Positions 45,202-53,977 of a stretch of 64,000 nt of DNA are shown one piece after another. The stretch lies in NCBI RefSeq assembly GCF_013391405.1, contig NZ_JACBFD010000003.1, forward strand, positions 62,001 to 126,000, read 5' to 3'. The first letter of the stretch is position 1; the number at the start of each line of letters is the position of its first letter. Made by a program: the position numbers and the translations under genes. The notes under the pieces were generated by a model that did no database searches, was not told the DNA's origin, and worked only from the letters and a program-made list of their open reading frames with translations. The stretch comes from Staphylococcus sp. GSSP0090. GTDB lineage: Bacteria > Bacillota > Bacilli > Staphylococcales > Staphylococcaceae.

Positions 45202-46281
45202 ATGAATGTGTTAACTGATGAATTAGCTGCATTAATCGTTGAAGAAACAGTTAAAAGAACGAACAGTAATATTAATATCATGAATTTTAATGGAGAAATT
45301 ATAGCTTCATTTGATAAGCATAGAATTGGTCAGATTCATGAAGGGGCGCGGCAAGTAATAGCAAGTGAGCAAACAGTTGTATTATCAGAAAAGGATGTCG
45401 ATGAACTAAAAGGAACACAGCCAGGTATTAATTTACCGATTATTTTTCAAGATAATATAGTTGGTGTGATTGGTATTACAGGGGATCCAACAACATTAGT
45501 TCATGTGGCTGATTTAGTTAAAATGTCCACAGAATTGTTACTGTATCAAAATTATTTTACATATGAACTAGAAGGTCAGCTAAGAAGTCAGGAATTATTA
45601 ATTGAAGAATTATTAAAAAGTGAACCGTCACGCTCATTTATTCAATATTTAACAAAGCAGCTCAATTTAGCGTTTCTAACTTATAGAAAATGTATCATTA
45701 TCAACTTGGAGAAACAAATTTTTTCACGAAGTAGCATTGTACAAAGAATTACTAAAATAATGGATAAAACAACTTTTGCAGTAGCTTTTACCAATTATAA
45801 TCATATTGTTATTTTAGCAACAGACGATCAACAAGATGAACTGAATCAAAAAATATATCACGTACATCAAGTATTTACATCATTAAATTTAGATGTGCGT
45901 ATTGCTTCTAGTTTAGTGTTTACAAGTTTAAATGATTTTAAAAAAGCGTATGAAGAGTGTGAACTCGTGTTCATGTTAAACGAACGAAATATGTCTCTCG
46001 CTTCATTTGAAGACGTAGAAGAAAAGACATTACTTTATCAAATAGACCCTGAAATAAGGGGAAGATATAAAAAAAGAATTTTAGGTGAATTGGACAAACA
46101 AAGTATTGAAACACTAAAAAGTTTGTTTGAAAATGACCTGAATATTGCACAAACTGCTAAATATCTTTATATTCATCGCAATACATTGCTATATAGATTG
46201 GAGAAATGCGAAGTACGGACAGGTTTAAATCCTAAAAAATATTCTGATGCAATCAAATTACAAATTGCTTTATGGTGCTAA
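45202..46281 (+). CDS. CdaR/PucR-family regulator of sugar-diacid or glycerate use
   Basis: A 359-residue regulator with the N-terminal CdaR sensor (about 1-130; TDELAALIVEETVKR, KHRIGQIHEGARQV) and a C-terminal PucR-type helix-turn-helix (about 300-355; NIAQTAKYLYIHRNTLLYRL). E. coli CdaR responds to D-glycerate, glucarate and galactarate, which agrees with glycerate kinase starting on the other strand 131 bp away. AGGGGG is 7 bases before ATG 45202. Predicted activator of the glycerate kinase-lar run. Confidence 0.9.
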   Translation: MNVLTDELAALIVEETVKRTNSNINIMNFNGEIIASFDKHRIGQIHEGARQVIASEQTVVLSEKDVDELKGTQPGINLPIIFQDNIVGVIGITGDPTTLVHVADLVKMSTELLLYQNYFTYELEGQLRSQELLIEELLKSEPSRSFIQYLTKQLNLAFLTYRKCIIINLEKQIFSRSSIVQRITKIMDKTTFAVAFTNYNHIVILATDDQQDELNQKIYHVHQVFTSLNLDVRIASSLVFTSLNDFKKAYEECELVFMLNERNMSLASFEDVEEKTLLYQIDPEIRGRYKKRILGELDKQSIETLKSLFENDLNIAQTAKYLYIHRNTLLYRLEKCEVRTGLNPKKYSDAIKLQIALWC

Positions 46282-46428
46282 ATTCCATGGATGGTAAAAA
46301 CAGTAAGTATAAAATATTTTAGAAAATGGCTATAAACGATTAAAAAGATCATAGGATTTTGTGAGTTTATCATTTTATAAAAATGATAATGATAGAAAAA
46401 TGTTATTTTAGTGAACGCAAAAAAGCGC

Positions 46429-46457
46429 TTTACAAATTACACAAACAACAATATAAT
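46429..46457 (+). promoter_or_regulatory. Orphan promoter with overlapping cre-like site
   Basis: TTTACA-N17-TATAAT predicts a transcript starting near 46464. The cre-like palindrome core AAAGCGCTTT (46422-46431) covers the -35 element, a position that suits CcpA repression. No CDS follows for more than 800 bp. Confidence 0.45.
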
Positions 46458-47124
46458 ATAATTAAGTTATTGCTAAATAATTCTATAAAATTTAGAATAA
46501 AAATCTTTATAGATACAAAACGTTTTGTTCCCAATCTAAATTGCATTATTATAAAAATGGCCATTTTTTTGAGTTATTAAGTAATAACTCGCATCAACCT
46601 CGTATTGATGTAATTTAAAAAAGATGGGAAGTGAACAGATGCGTATGAAATAATGAAACATTAATTTTGTAACTATGTTTTAACGTAAAAAATTAATTAC
46701 ACTACAAAGTAAACAAACGATTCACGTCAAATTCAACGTGAGATCAACCTTTAAATTTGTTCTAATTTAAGAACAAGTATTCCTCTTTCACCACTTTCAA
46801 ATGATTATATATTACAGCACCTACTTAAATACACCTTATATTAGGGTGTTCAATGACTTTTAAATAAAATGTATACATTTATAAAACCCAATGCTTATAG
46901 CCTAAATGCTATCTATTTCACCTACTTTTTATATTCCTCAATTTAAGGACCAGTTTAATGAACATATGATTTGAAATAGAAGATATAGTAATGTGATTGA
47001 TCATTTACAGGGCAGTAATTATAAATGTACTTATTCTGATTTAGACCACCCAATCTATATCATTATGGAAATGTGTCAGGAAATCATTTTACTTGAAAGT
47101 CAATAAACTGGTGAAACAATATGG

Positions 47125-47162
47125 CCTCAGTGACAATATTTCAATTGTTACTGAGGCTTTTG
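47125..47162 (+). terminator. Orphan plus-strand terminator upstream of ppdK
   Basis: GCCTCAGTGACAAT pairs with ATTGTTACTGAGGC with one wobble, followed by TTTTGT. There is no T-run on the minus strand, so it ends a plus-strand transcript, yet no plus-strand gene lies between 46282 and here. Confidence 0.85.
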
Positions 47163-47326
47163 TAATCTTTTTAATGGTGGTGTTCTAAACGTATATTTGT
47201 TTGAATAATAGACAAAAAATGAAATGTATTTTATTAATGTTAAATAAAATGGTTGTCTTTTTTTACCTAATGTGACATACTCAATAACAATTAGTATAAC
47301 ATTATAGCTTATTGAGGTGATTAAGT

Positions 47327-49960
47327 ATGACAAAATATATTTATGCATTTGATGAAGGTCAAAAAGGTATGAAAGATTTACTTGGAGGTAAAGGTGCAAA
47401 TTTAGCAGAAATGAAACGCTTAGGTTTACCAGTACCAGACGGATTTACCATTACAACTGAAGCGTGTATAGAATATTTAAATAATGATGCCAAACTGCCT
47501 AAATTATTAATAGAGCAACTAAATCAAGAATTAGATGCTTTATCTAAACGTATACAGAAATCATTTTCTGATGATGGTGCTTTACTCTTAGTTTCTGTAC
47601 GAAGTGGTGCAAAAATTTCAATGCCAGGTATGATGGATACGATTCTAAATTTAGGTTTGAACGATGAAAATGTAAAAAAATTAGCAACTAAGACAAATGA
47701 TTCACGCTTTGCATACGATTGTTATAGAAGGTTATTACAAATGTTTGGTCAGGTTGTTTATGGTATTCCAATGACATCTTTTGATACATATTTTAATCAA
47801 TACAAGACACAACATCATTATCAAAGTGATGCAGATATTCCAGCAGATGGGTTGAAAGAAATTTGTGAGCATTTTAAAGCAGTATACTTGGATGAAGCAT
47901 ATAAACCATTTCCACAAGAACCGATTAATCAATTGACTGAAGCAATTGAAGCAGTATTTAAATCCTGGGACAATGATCGTGCGCGTGTTTATCGTCAATT
48001 AAATGAAATACCGCACGATATTGGTACAGCGGTTAATATACAAGAAATGGTTTTTGGAAATAGCGGGGAAAAAAGTGGCACAGGTGTGGCTTTCACACGT
48101 AATCCTATAACGGGAGAAGCAAAGTTATTTGGAGAGTATTTATTGAATGCGCAAGGTGAAGATGTTGTAGCAGGTATCCGTACACCTAAAGATATTGAAA
48201 CATTGAAAGAACAAATGCCACATGTACATGAACAATTTGTAAATGTCTCAACACAACTTGAAACACATTATAAAGATATGCAAGATATTGAATTTACCAT
48301 AGAAAATGAAAAATTATATATATTGCAGACAAGAAATGGTAAACGTACTGCAAATGCTGCGATTCATATCGCCGTCGATTTAGTCGAAGAAAATGTGATA
48401 AGTAAAGAAGAAGCGGTCATGAATGTTGAAGTGAAATCTATTGATCAATTATTACATCCCAATTTTAATGAACAATCATTAAAACAGGCCTCGGCCATAA
48501 CTAAAACTGGTTTACCTGCCAGTCCGGGTGCTGCTAGTGGGGCAATCGTTTTTTCTGCAGAAACAGCTAAACTACAGGCAGAACAAGGGAATAAAGTGAT
48601 ATTGATGCGTCCCGAGACGTCTCCAGAAGATATCGAAGGAATGATTGCAAGCGAGGCAATTGTTACAACACATGGCGGTATGACTTCACATGCTGCAGTT
48701 GTAGCACGAGGTATGGGTAAGTGTTGCGTGACAGGTTGTTCAGACTTAGAAATTAATATTACAGATAAGGTTGTACATTATCGTGGTGGTTCCTTATATG
48801 AAGGGGACATCATCTCAGTGGATGGAGCCAAAGGAGATATTTATGGTGGTGAAATCGAGACCATAACTGCAGAGCGTAGTCATGCATTTGAACAATTTAT
48901 GCAATGGTCAGAAGAAAATGCAAGATTAGACGTACGTATGAATGCAGAAACACCACAAGATATTCAAGCGGGTTACCAGTTTGGCGCTAAGGGTATCGGG
49001 CTTGTTCGAACAGAGCATATGTTTTTTGCACCTGAACGATTAATAGAAATGCGTAGATTTATTCTGTCTGATACACAAGAAAAACGTATAGCTGCATTAA
49101 ACACAATTAAGCAGTACCAAAAGAATGATTTTGAAGAAATACTCAAACTGTCTGGTGAAAGACCAACCATCATTCGTTTGTTAGATCCACCGTTACATGA
49201 ATTTTTACCAAATTCAAATAGTGAAAAAGAAACTGTTGCAGAACAATTGAATGTAACGATTAAGGAATTAGAGCAGTATATTGAAAGTTTAAACGAAGTG
49301 AACCCAATGCTTGGACATAGAGGATGTAGGTTAGCAATTACGTATCCAGAACTTTATATCATGCAAGCAGAAGCTATCATAGAAAGCGCATTACAGTTGA
49401 AAGCGCAAGGTATAGCGTGTCAGCCAGAAATAATGATTCCTTTAGTTTCAACTGTCGCTGAATTTACAACACTTAAAACGCAGATTATTTCACGAATTGA
49501 AACGTTACAACAAGAAGCTGGGGAACGCATTCATTATATGATTGGTACGATGATTGAGACGCCACGTGCTTGTTTGGTTGCAAGTGATTTAGCCAAAGAA
49601 TGTGATTTCTTTAGTTTTGGAACAAATGATTTAACACAATTAACATTCGGTTTTTCTAGAGACGATGCTGGTAAGTTTATTGGTACTTATTCTGACTTAG
49701 GTATTTTAGAGTATGACCCATTCCAGACATTAGATGTAGAGGGTATCGGTGAATTGATAAAAATTGCGACACAACAAGCAAAATCAGCAAATCCTGAAAT
49801 AACGATTGGTGTGTGTGGAGAACTTGGCGGGGATCATAAGTCTATTCAGTATTTCAATCAATTAGATATAGATTATGTTTCATGCTCGCCATTTAGAGTG
49901 CCAGGTGCATTACTTTCAACTGCACAAAGTGCAGTAGAAGGTGGCCGAGTACATGTTTGA
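47327..49960 (+). CDS. ppdK: Pyruvate, phosphate dikinase
   Basis: An 877-residue enzyme that interconverts pyruvate, ATP and Pi with PEP, AMP and PPi. The N-terminal ATP-grasp domain opens with KGMKDLLGGKGANLAEM. The central swivelling domain carries His455 in GGMTSHAAVVARG, the same number as the catalytic His of Clostridium symbiosum PPDK, next to the Thr that its regulator phosphorylates. The C-terminal PEP barrel contains GLVRTEHMFF and GVCGELGGD with the catalytic Cys. ATTGAGGTGATT precedes the ATG. The regulatory protein gene overlaps its end. Confidence 0.96.
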   Translation: MTKYIYAFDEGQKGMKDLLGGKGANLAEMKRLGLPVPDGFTITTEACIEYLNNDAKLPKLLIEQLNQELDALSKRIQKSFSDDGALLLVSVRSGAKISMPGMMDTILNLGLNDENVKKLATKTNDSRFAYDCYRRLLQMFGQVVYGIPMTSFDTYFNQYKTQHHYQSDADIPADGLKEICEHFKAVYLDEAYKPFPQEPINQLTEAIEAVFKSWDNDRARVYRQLNEIPHDIGTAVNIQEMVFGNSGEKSGTGVAFTRNPITGEAKLFGEYLLNAQGEDVVAGIRTPKDIETLKEQMPHVHEQFVNVSTQLETHYKDMQDIEFTIENEKLYILQTRNGKRTANAAIHIAVDLVEENVISKEEAVMNVEVKSIDQLLHPNFNEQSLKQASAITKTGLPASPGAASGAIVFSAETAKLQAEQGNKVILMRPETSPEDIEGMIASEAIVTTHGGMTSHAAVVARGMGKCCVTGCSDLEINITDKVVHYRGGSLYEGDIISVDGAKGDIYGGEIETITAERSHAFEQFMQWSEENARLDVRMNAETPQDIQAGYQFGAKGIGLVRTEHMFFAPERLIEMRRFILSDTQEKRIAALNTIKQYQKNDFEEILKLSGERPTIIRLLDPPLHEFLPNSNSEKETVAEQLNVTIKELEQYIESLNEVNPMLGHRGCRLAITYPELYIMQAEAIIESALQLKAQGIACQPEIMIPLVSTVAEFTTLKTQIISRIETLQQEAGERIHYMIGTMIETPRACLVASDLAKECDFFSFGTNDLTQLTFGFSRDDAGKFIGTYSDLGILEYDPFQTLDVEGIGELIKIATQQAKSANPEITIGVCGELGGDHKSIQYFNQLDIDYVSCSPFRVPGALLSTAQSAVEGGRVHV

Positions 49961-50768
49961 TGAAAAACAAACACCACAACTTAGGTTATTTGTCATATCG
50001 GATTCTATAGGCGAGACAGCACAAAGAATGATCCATGCGACGTTAACGCAATTCCCTGACCTTTCACAAATAGAGATAAAAAAATATCCATTCATTAAAA
50101 ATGAAGAAGAATTGATTCATATTTTAAACAGAGCCAAAGACTTGAACGCCGTTGTAGTGACGACACTAGTGAATCCAGATTTTAATATCGCAGGTCAACA
50201 GTTTGCTGAAAAATTCCAAATCCCGTATATAGACTACATGTCTGATTTAATAAGTATTATTCAGCAACAAACACAATGCACGCCTATACTAGAAAGTGGT
50301 GCATTACGCAAACTAGATAAAAATTATTTTAAGAGAATCGAAGCAATGGAGTATGCTGTGAAATATGATGATGGTAAACATTTTACTGATATTGGTGAAG
50401 CGGATGCGTTGATTGTAGGTGTTTCAAGAACATCCAAAACACCATTGAGTATGTATTTAGCTAATAAAGGTTATAAGATTGCGAACATTCCATTAGTACC
50501 AGAAGTTGATATTCCAGATGAAGTCTTTAAACATAAGCATTTGAAAGTATTTGGTTTAACTGCAAGTCCTGACTATATTTTAAACATTCGTAATGAACGT
50601 GTTAGAATTTTAGGGTTATCTGGACCTTCAAACTATAATAGTATGGATAGAATTAAAGAAGAGTTAATTCATGCAGAAGAAATTTTTGAAAAATTAAATG
50701 CGACGGTTATTAATACAGAGTATAAATCTATTGAAGAGTCTGCCTTTTATATTGAAAAATGTTTATAA
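49953..50768 (+). CDS. PPDK regulatory protein (bifunctional kinase/pyrophosphorylase)
   Basis: A 271-residue DUF299-family protein that inactivates PPDK by ADP-dependent Thr phosphorylation and reactivates it by Pi-dependent dephosphorylation. Motifs: FVISDSIGETAQRM near the N-terminus and the P-loop GVSRTSKTPLSMYLA. ATG 49953 overlaps the ppdK stop by 8 bases, with GAAGGTGG upstream; a GTG at 49941 is part of that site. The overlap and family make the pairing with ppdK secure. Confidence 0.94.
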   Translation: MFDEKQTPQLRLFVISDSIGETAQRMIHATLTQFPDLSQIEIKKYPFIKNEEELIHILNRAKDLNAVVVTTLVNPDFNIAGQQFAEKFQIPYIDYMSDLISIIQQQTQCTPILESGALRKLDKNYFKRIEAMEYAVKYDDGKHFTDIGEADALIVGVSRTSKTPLSMYLANKGYKIANIPLVPEVDIPDEVFKHKHLKVFGLTASPDYILNIRNERVRILGLSGPSNYNSMDRIKEELIHAEEIFEKLNATVINTEYKSIEESAFYIEKCL

Positions 50769-50898
50769 GATAACGCTAATTTATTGTGATGCTTTTAGAG
50801 GATTTCAATAAAGAGAAATTATAACCATATGGGTGTGAGTCTTTGAACGCAAGAAACAAAATTGTTTAGAGAACAGAAATTTTTAATTATAGTAAAGA

Positions 50899-50942
50899 AA
50901 AACGACCATTTCTATTGAAATAAAATAGAAATGGTCGTTTCT
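50899..50942. terminator. Bidirectional terminator after the PPDK regulator
   Basis: AAACGACCATTTCTATT pairs perfectly with AATAGAAATGGTCGTTT around a 7-base loop, between convergent units. Confidence 0.9.
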
Positions 50943-50977
50943 TTACTTATATGAAATATTTAGGTTCAAATTATTTA

Positions 50978-51835
50978 TTATTCTTTTAAGTTAGCCAGTG
51001 TTTCAACAATATCTTCTGAAGCAATTAGGCCACGTAATTTAGCCCAGTCGTCTCTGCTTACAAAATGTACGCGATTATTTTTAACTGCATCTAAATCTGC
51101 CCATTGGTTACTATTTTGTAATTTATTTAAATCTTTATCATTATCGTCTTCTACCATCACGATGAGTCTTTCAGGGTTAACATTTGCAAGTTGTTCATAA
51201 GACATTTCTAAATAATCTGATTCTCTGTAAGCAGGTAATTTGTTTGCAACTTTATCATTCAGTGCCGTTGCAAAGCCTAATTTAGTTAAAAATTCACCTA
51301 CATACGTACGATTAGAATGTGCTGTCACGCCTTGTTCTGATACGACTGCAGCCAATGTTTCTTTATTTTTATCTATAGAGATTTGATCATTAAAATCATT
51401 AACTAAAGCTTGATGTCTATCTAGACGCTCTTTAGCATCTTTAGATTTAGAAACAGCAGTACCAATACGTTGGAATACCTCTAATGTTTCTTGATAACCG
51501 GCATCAAAGCTTTTGAACAGAATGGTAGGTGCGATTTCACTTAAAGCTTCATAAATCTCTTTGTGACGATCGGCATCACCAATAATAAGTTGCGGTGCAG
51601 ATGATCTAATAGATTCAAAATCAGGGTCTAAACGTGTACCAACTGAGACATAATCTCCTACGGCTTCTCTAAGCGGTGATGTTAAATTTGTGCTGTCACC
51701 GTCATCGGCAATACCTTTAACATCTATATCTAGAGCAACTAAAGCATCAACGAATGAAAATTCTAGTGCTACTGCTGAATTAATATCTTCTGGTAATTCA
51801 CTTGTACCTAAATCATGTTTAAATTCAAAAGTCAT
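50978..51835 (-). CDS. FecB/FepB-like siderophore-binding domain without signal peptide
   Basis: A 285-residue class III periplasmic-binding fold. Family segments: VALEFSFVDALVALDIDVKGIADDG, VGTRLDPDFESIRSSAPQLIIG, APTILFKS and NRVHFVSRDDW. Ferric-siderophore or ferric-citrate binding proteins start this way only after a lipoprotein signal. Here the protein begins directly at the mature-like FKHDLGTSELP with no hydrophobic helix or lipobox Cys, and no permease or ATPase is nearby. GGAGG is 7 bases before ATG 51835 (ATG 51838 also possible). Either a cytoplasmic binding protein or a decayed lipoprotein gene. Confidence 0.8.
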   Translation of the reverse strand: MTFEFKHDLGTSELPEDINSAVALEFSFVDALVALDIDVKGIADDGDSTNLTSPLREAVGDYVSVGTRLDPDFESIRSSAPQLIIGDADRHKEIYEALSEIAPTILFKSFDAGYQETLEVFQRIGTAVSKSKDAKERLDRHQALVNDFNDQISIDKNKETLAAVVSEQGVTAHSNRTYVGEFLTKLGFATALNDKVANKLPAYRESDYLEMSYEQLANVNPERLIVMVEDDNDKDLNKLQNSNQWADLDAVKNNRVHFVSRDDWAKLRGLIASEDIVETLANLKE

Positions 51836-51881
51836 CATATTACCTCCCTAAAATGCTTTCACTATTTATATTCCACACAAT

Positions 51882-51900
51882 GATAATGTGAAACATAGCA
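51882..51900 (-). promoter_or_regulatory. Possible Fur box upstream of the FecB-like gene
   Basis: GATAATGTGAAACATAGCA matches 12 of 19 positions of the Fur consensus, including a perfect first heptamer GATAATG. It is 47 bp upstream of the start codon. Modest match; iron control is plausible given the family. Confidence 0.3.
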
Positions 51901-51942
51901 AGCATTTCTGGACTGTAATAAATGACTGAATAGACGTTATTG

Positions 51943-52488
51943 TTATTGATAATACATTGTAGAGGTTAATGACACAACGGATGTACCAGCATTAAAGTAA
52001 CTATGAGGTAAGTCACTATTAAATCGAAAAGCTTGATGATGATTGATTGTATATCGTTTACCATCGACTTCAATTTCTAGTACACCTTCATTAACAATAA
52101 TATACTCTTCAGAACCAGCATGATGGGGTTCGGAATACATTTTACCACCTGGCTGTATTTCCATTTTAAACATTTCAAATTTCTTTTTTTCATCATAAGG
52201 AAAGTATGGATAAATTGAAACGTGTTTATCTATGAGTGGAATAATGTCACTTTCATCAATGAAATCGATTGTATCATTGGATGTAGAAGTTAATTGTGAC
52301 AGTGAAATATGAAGACCATTGGCTATTTTCCATAATGTAGTAATCGTTGGGTTAGATTGTCCTTTTTCAATTTGACTTAGCATATTTTTACTAACACCAG
52401 TTGCATTCGCTACTTTATCTAAACTTAATTGATGCTTTTTTCGATAATCGGCAATATTTTTTGCTACGATATTTTGAATATTATACAA
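51943..52488 (-). CDS. XRE-cupin transcriptional regulator
   Basis: A 181-residue regulator with an N-terminal Cro/CI helix-turn-helix (about 10-65; LSLDKVANATGVSKNMLSQIEKG) and a C-terminal cupin (about 105-178; EPHHAGSEEYIIVNEG, HSYFNAG). Such proteins sense small metabolites and control adjacent transport genes. The TTG start at 52488 is 8 bases after GGAG; there is no nearby ATG. It is divergent from a CynX-like transporter, with a 33-bp dyad between them. Confidence 0.9.
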   Translation of the reverse strand: MYNIQNIVAKNIADYRKKHQLSLDKVANATGVSKNMLSQIEKGQSNPTITTLWKIANGLHISLSQLTSTSNDTIDFIDESDIIPLIDKHVSIYPYFPYDEKKKFEMFKMEIQPGGKMYSEPHHAGSEEYIIVNEGVLEIEVDGKRYTINHHQAFRFNSDLPHSYFNAGTSVVSLTSTMYYQ

Positions 52489-52505
52489 ATATATCTCTCC
52501 TATTT

Positions 52506-52538
52506 ACATTATAACGTACATATCGTACCATATAATGT
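52506..52538. promoter_or_regulatory. 33-bp dyad between XRE-cupin and CynX-like genes
   Basis: ACATTATA (52506-52513) and GTAC (52516-52519) mirror GTAC (52525-52528) and TATAATGT (52531-52538); 24 of 33 bases are in symmetric arms. TATAATGT also supplies a -10 for the transporter and ACATTATA one for the regulator. It is a natural operator for the XRE-cupin protein. Confidence 0.6.
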
Positions 52539-52574
52539 GTTGTTTTTAAAATATACCTCGTAAGGTGGTAAATT

Positions 52575-53759
52575 ATGGAAAATTATAGAAAAATAAAACC
52601 ATTTAATTGGTTATTATTTATAGGTATATTACTTGTCGGTGCGAACTTAAGAGCACCTATTACTTCCATTGGCGTAGCATTACCTGATATTAAAGCGGAT
52701 TTAGCAATGTCTAACAGTGCAGTCAGTGTCATTACGGTAGTGCCGTTATTAGCGTTTGCAGTTATTTCGTTATTTGCAGCACGCACAAGTAATCAGTTTG
52801 GTTTAGAAAAGACGATTTTTCTAGCATTGTGCTTAATTTTTATTGGCATTGTTGTACGATCAATTACAGAAATTTCTTGGTTGTATATTGGAACAGTATT
52901 GATTGGTATCGGTATTGGATTTGGTAATGTGTTGGCACCTGCAGTGATTAAAGCGAAATTTCCATTACATATCGGTATTATGACGGGATACTACACTGTC
53001 GTCATGAATGTATTTGGTGGTTTATCTTCATACGGCACTGCGCCTTTGTTAAAATCATTTCATTACAATGTGGCAATCAGTTTAATCGCTATCGTAACCT
53101 TAGTAACAATCATTATTTGGTCATTTCAATTAAAAGGTAAGCAAGAAATGGCTACAGCATTACCTCGTAAAAGTGTCAATGTTTGGAAATCTCCAATCTC
53201 ATGGCAAATTACCATATTAATGGGCGGGCAATCGCTTATTTTTTATTCCTTAATTAACTGGTTACCAGCATACCTTTCGCAAAGTGGTATGTCGATTAGT
53301 GAAGCAGGGATATATTTATCTGTATTACAGATATCAATCATTCCTTTTACTTTTATCACACCTATATTCGCAACGAAGATGAAGTCACAATTTACATTAA
53401 CTTTTGTGACAGGACTGTTTTTTATTGTTGGTGTAGTTATCATGTTATCCATACCTCAACTAGCCATTATTTCTACAATATTAATAGGAATTGCTGGAGG
53501 TATCGCATTTGGACTAGTCAATACATTCTTTAGTTTACGTACAGAACATAGTCAAACAGCAGCCAAATTATCTGGTATGGCTCAATCTATAGGTTATTTA
53601 TTTGCTGCAATGGGACCTTTATTATTCGGTGTTCTGCATGATGTGACAGGTACTTGGATTGCATCATTAAGTATTTTATTATTTACGGCAGTTATCATTA
53701 CATTATTCGGCTCACAAGCGGGGCGTAATCGGACGATTGAGCAATCACTTCAAAAATGA
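52575..53759 (+). CDS. MFS transporter, CynX/NimT type
   Basis: A 394-residue, 12-helix major facilitator of the CynX/NimT (cyanate/nitroimidazole) group: GANLRAPITSIGVALPDIK in helix one, LAPAVIKAKFP, and GLVNTFFSLRTEHSQTAAKLSGMAQ in the second half. AAGGTGG is 6 bases before ATG 52575. Probably controlled by the divergent XRE-cupin regulator. True substrate unknown; cyanate is only the family name. Confidence 0.88.
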   Translation: MENYRKIKPFNWLLFIGILLVGANLRAPITSIGVALPDIKADLAMSNSAVSVITVVPLLAFAVISLFAARTSNQFGLEKTIFLALCLIFIGIVVRSITEISWLYIGTVLIGIGIGFGNVLAPAVIKAKFPLHIGIMTGYYTVVMNVFGGLSSYGTAPLLKSFHYNVAISLIAIVTLVTIIIWSFQLKGKQEMATALPRKSVNVWKSPISWQITILMGGQSLIFYSLINWLPAYLSQSGMSISEAGIYLSVLQISIIPFTFITPIFATKMKSQFTLTFVTGLFFIVGVVIMLSIPQLAIISTILIGIAGGIAFGLVNTFFSLRTEHSQTAAKLSGMAQSIGYLFAAMGPLLFGVLHDVTGTWIASLSILLFTAVIITLFGSQAGRNRTIEQSLQK

Positions 53760-53977
53760 TAGATATAACACTATTTTATAGAAATGAGATTAAAACTAAA
53801 ATGGTAAAGATACTTAATATGTCATATAATGGTTATCAATCAATGTGAAAATGATACGCTTACGTTGAAAATACACATATTCAATTTAAATAAGAGTATA
53901 AGCAATTTTTTTAAAAAATTGAAAGTGAATTTCTAAAATGTTTTGCAATCTATAATATGTAATGATGAGGTGAAGTT

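Larger units (their letters stand above)
46282..47326. other. Gene-poor kilobase with promoter, cre-like site and terminator
   Basis: 1,045 bp without a convincing CDS. It holds TTTACA (46429-46434), 17 nt and TATAAT (46452-46457) on the plus strand, overlapped by AAAAAAGCGCTTTACA (46419-46434), which has the palindromic core of a CcpA cre site. A short perfect palindrome AAAAATGGCCATTTTT is at 46553-46568, a GAGTTATT/AATAACTC hairpin at 46571-46590, and a strong plus-strand terminator at 47125. Small frames here lack ribosome sites. It may encode a non-coding RNA or be the remains of a gene. Confidence 0.5.

Noticed and set aside
46383-46580. 65-codon plus-strand frame after the CdaR-type gene
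   Set aside because: No ribosome site, odd composition, and it overlaps the promoter and cre-like site.
46971-47107. Possible protein fragment upstream of the orphan terminator
   Set aside because: A short stretch can be read in frame, but stops interrupt it on both sides and I could not match it to a family.
47148-47399. 83-codon minus-strand frame before ppdK
   Set aside because: It lies opposite the ppdK start and the ppdK leader and has no ribosome site.
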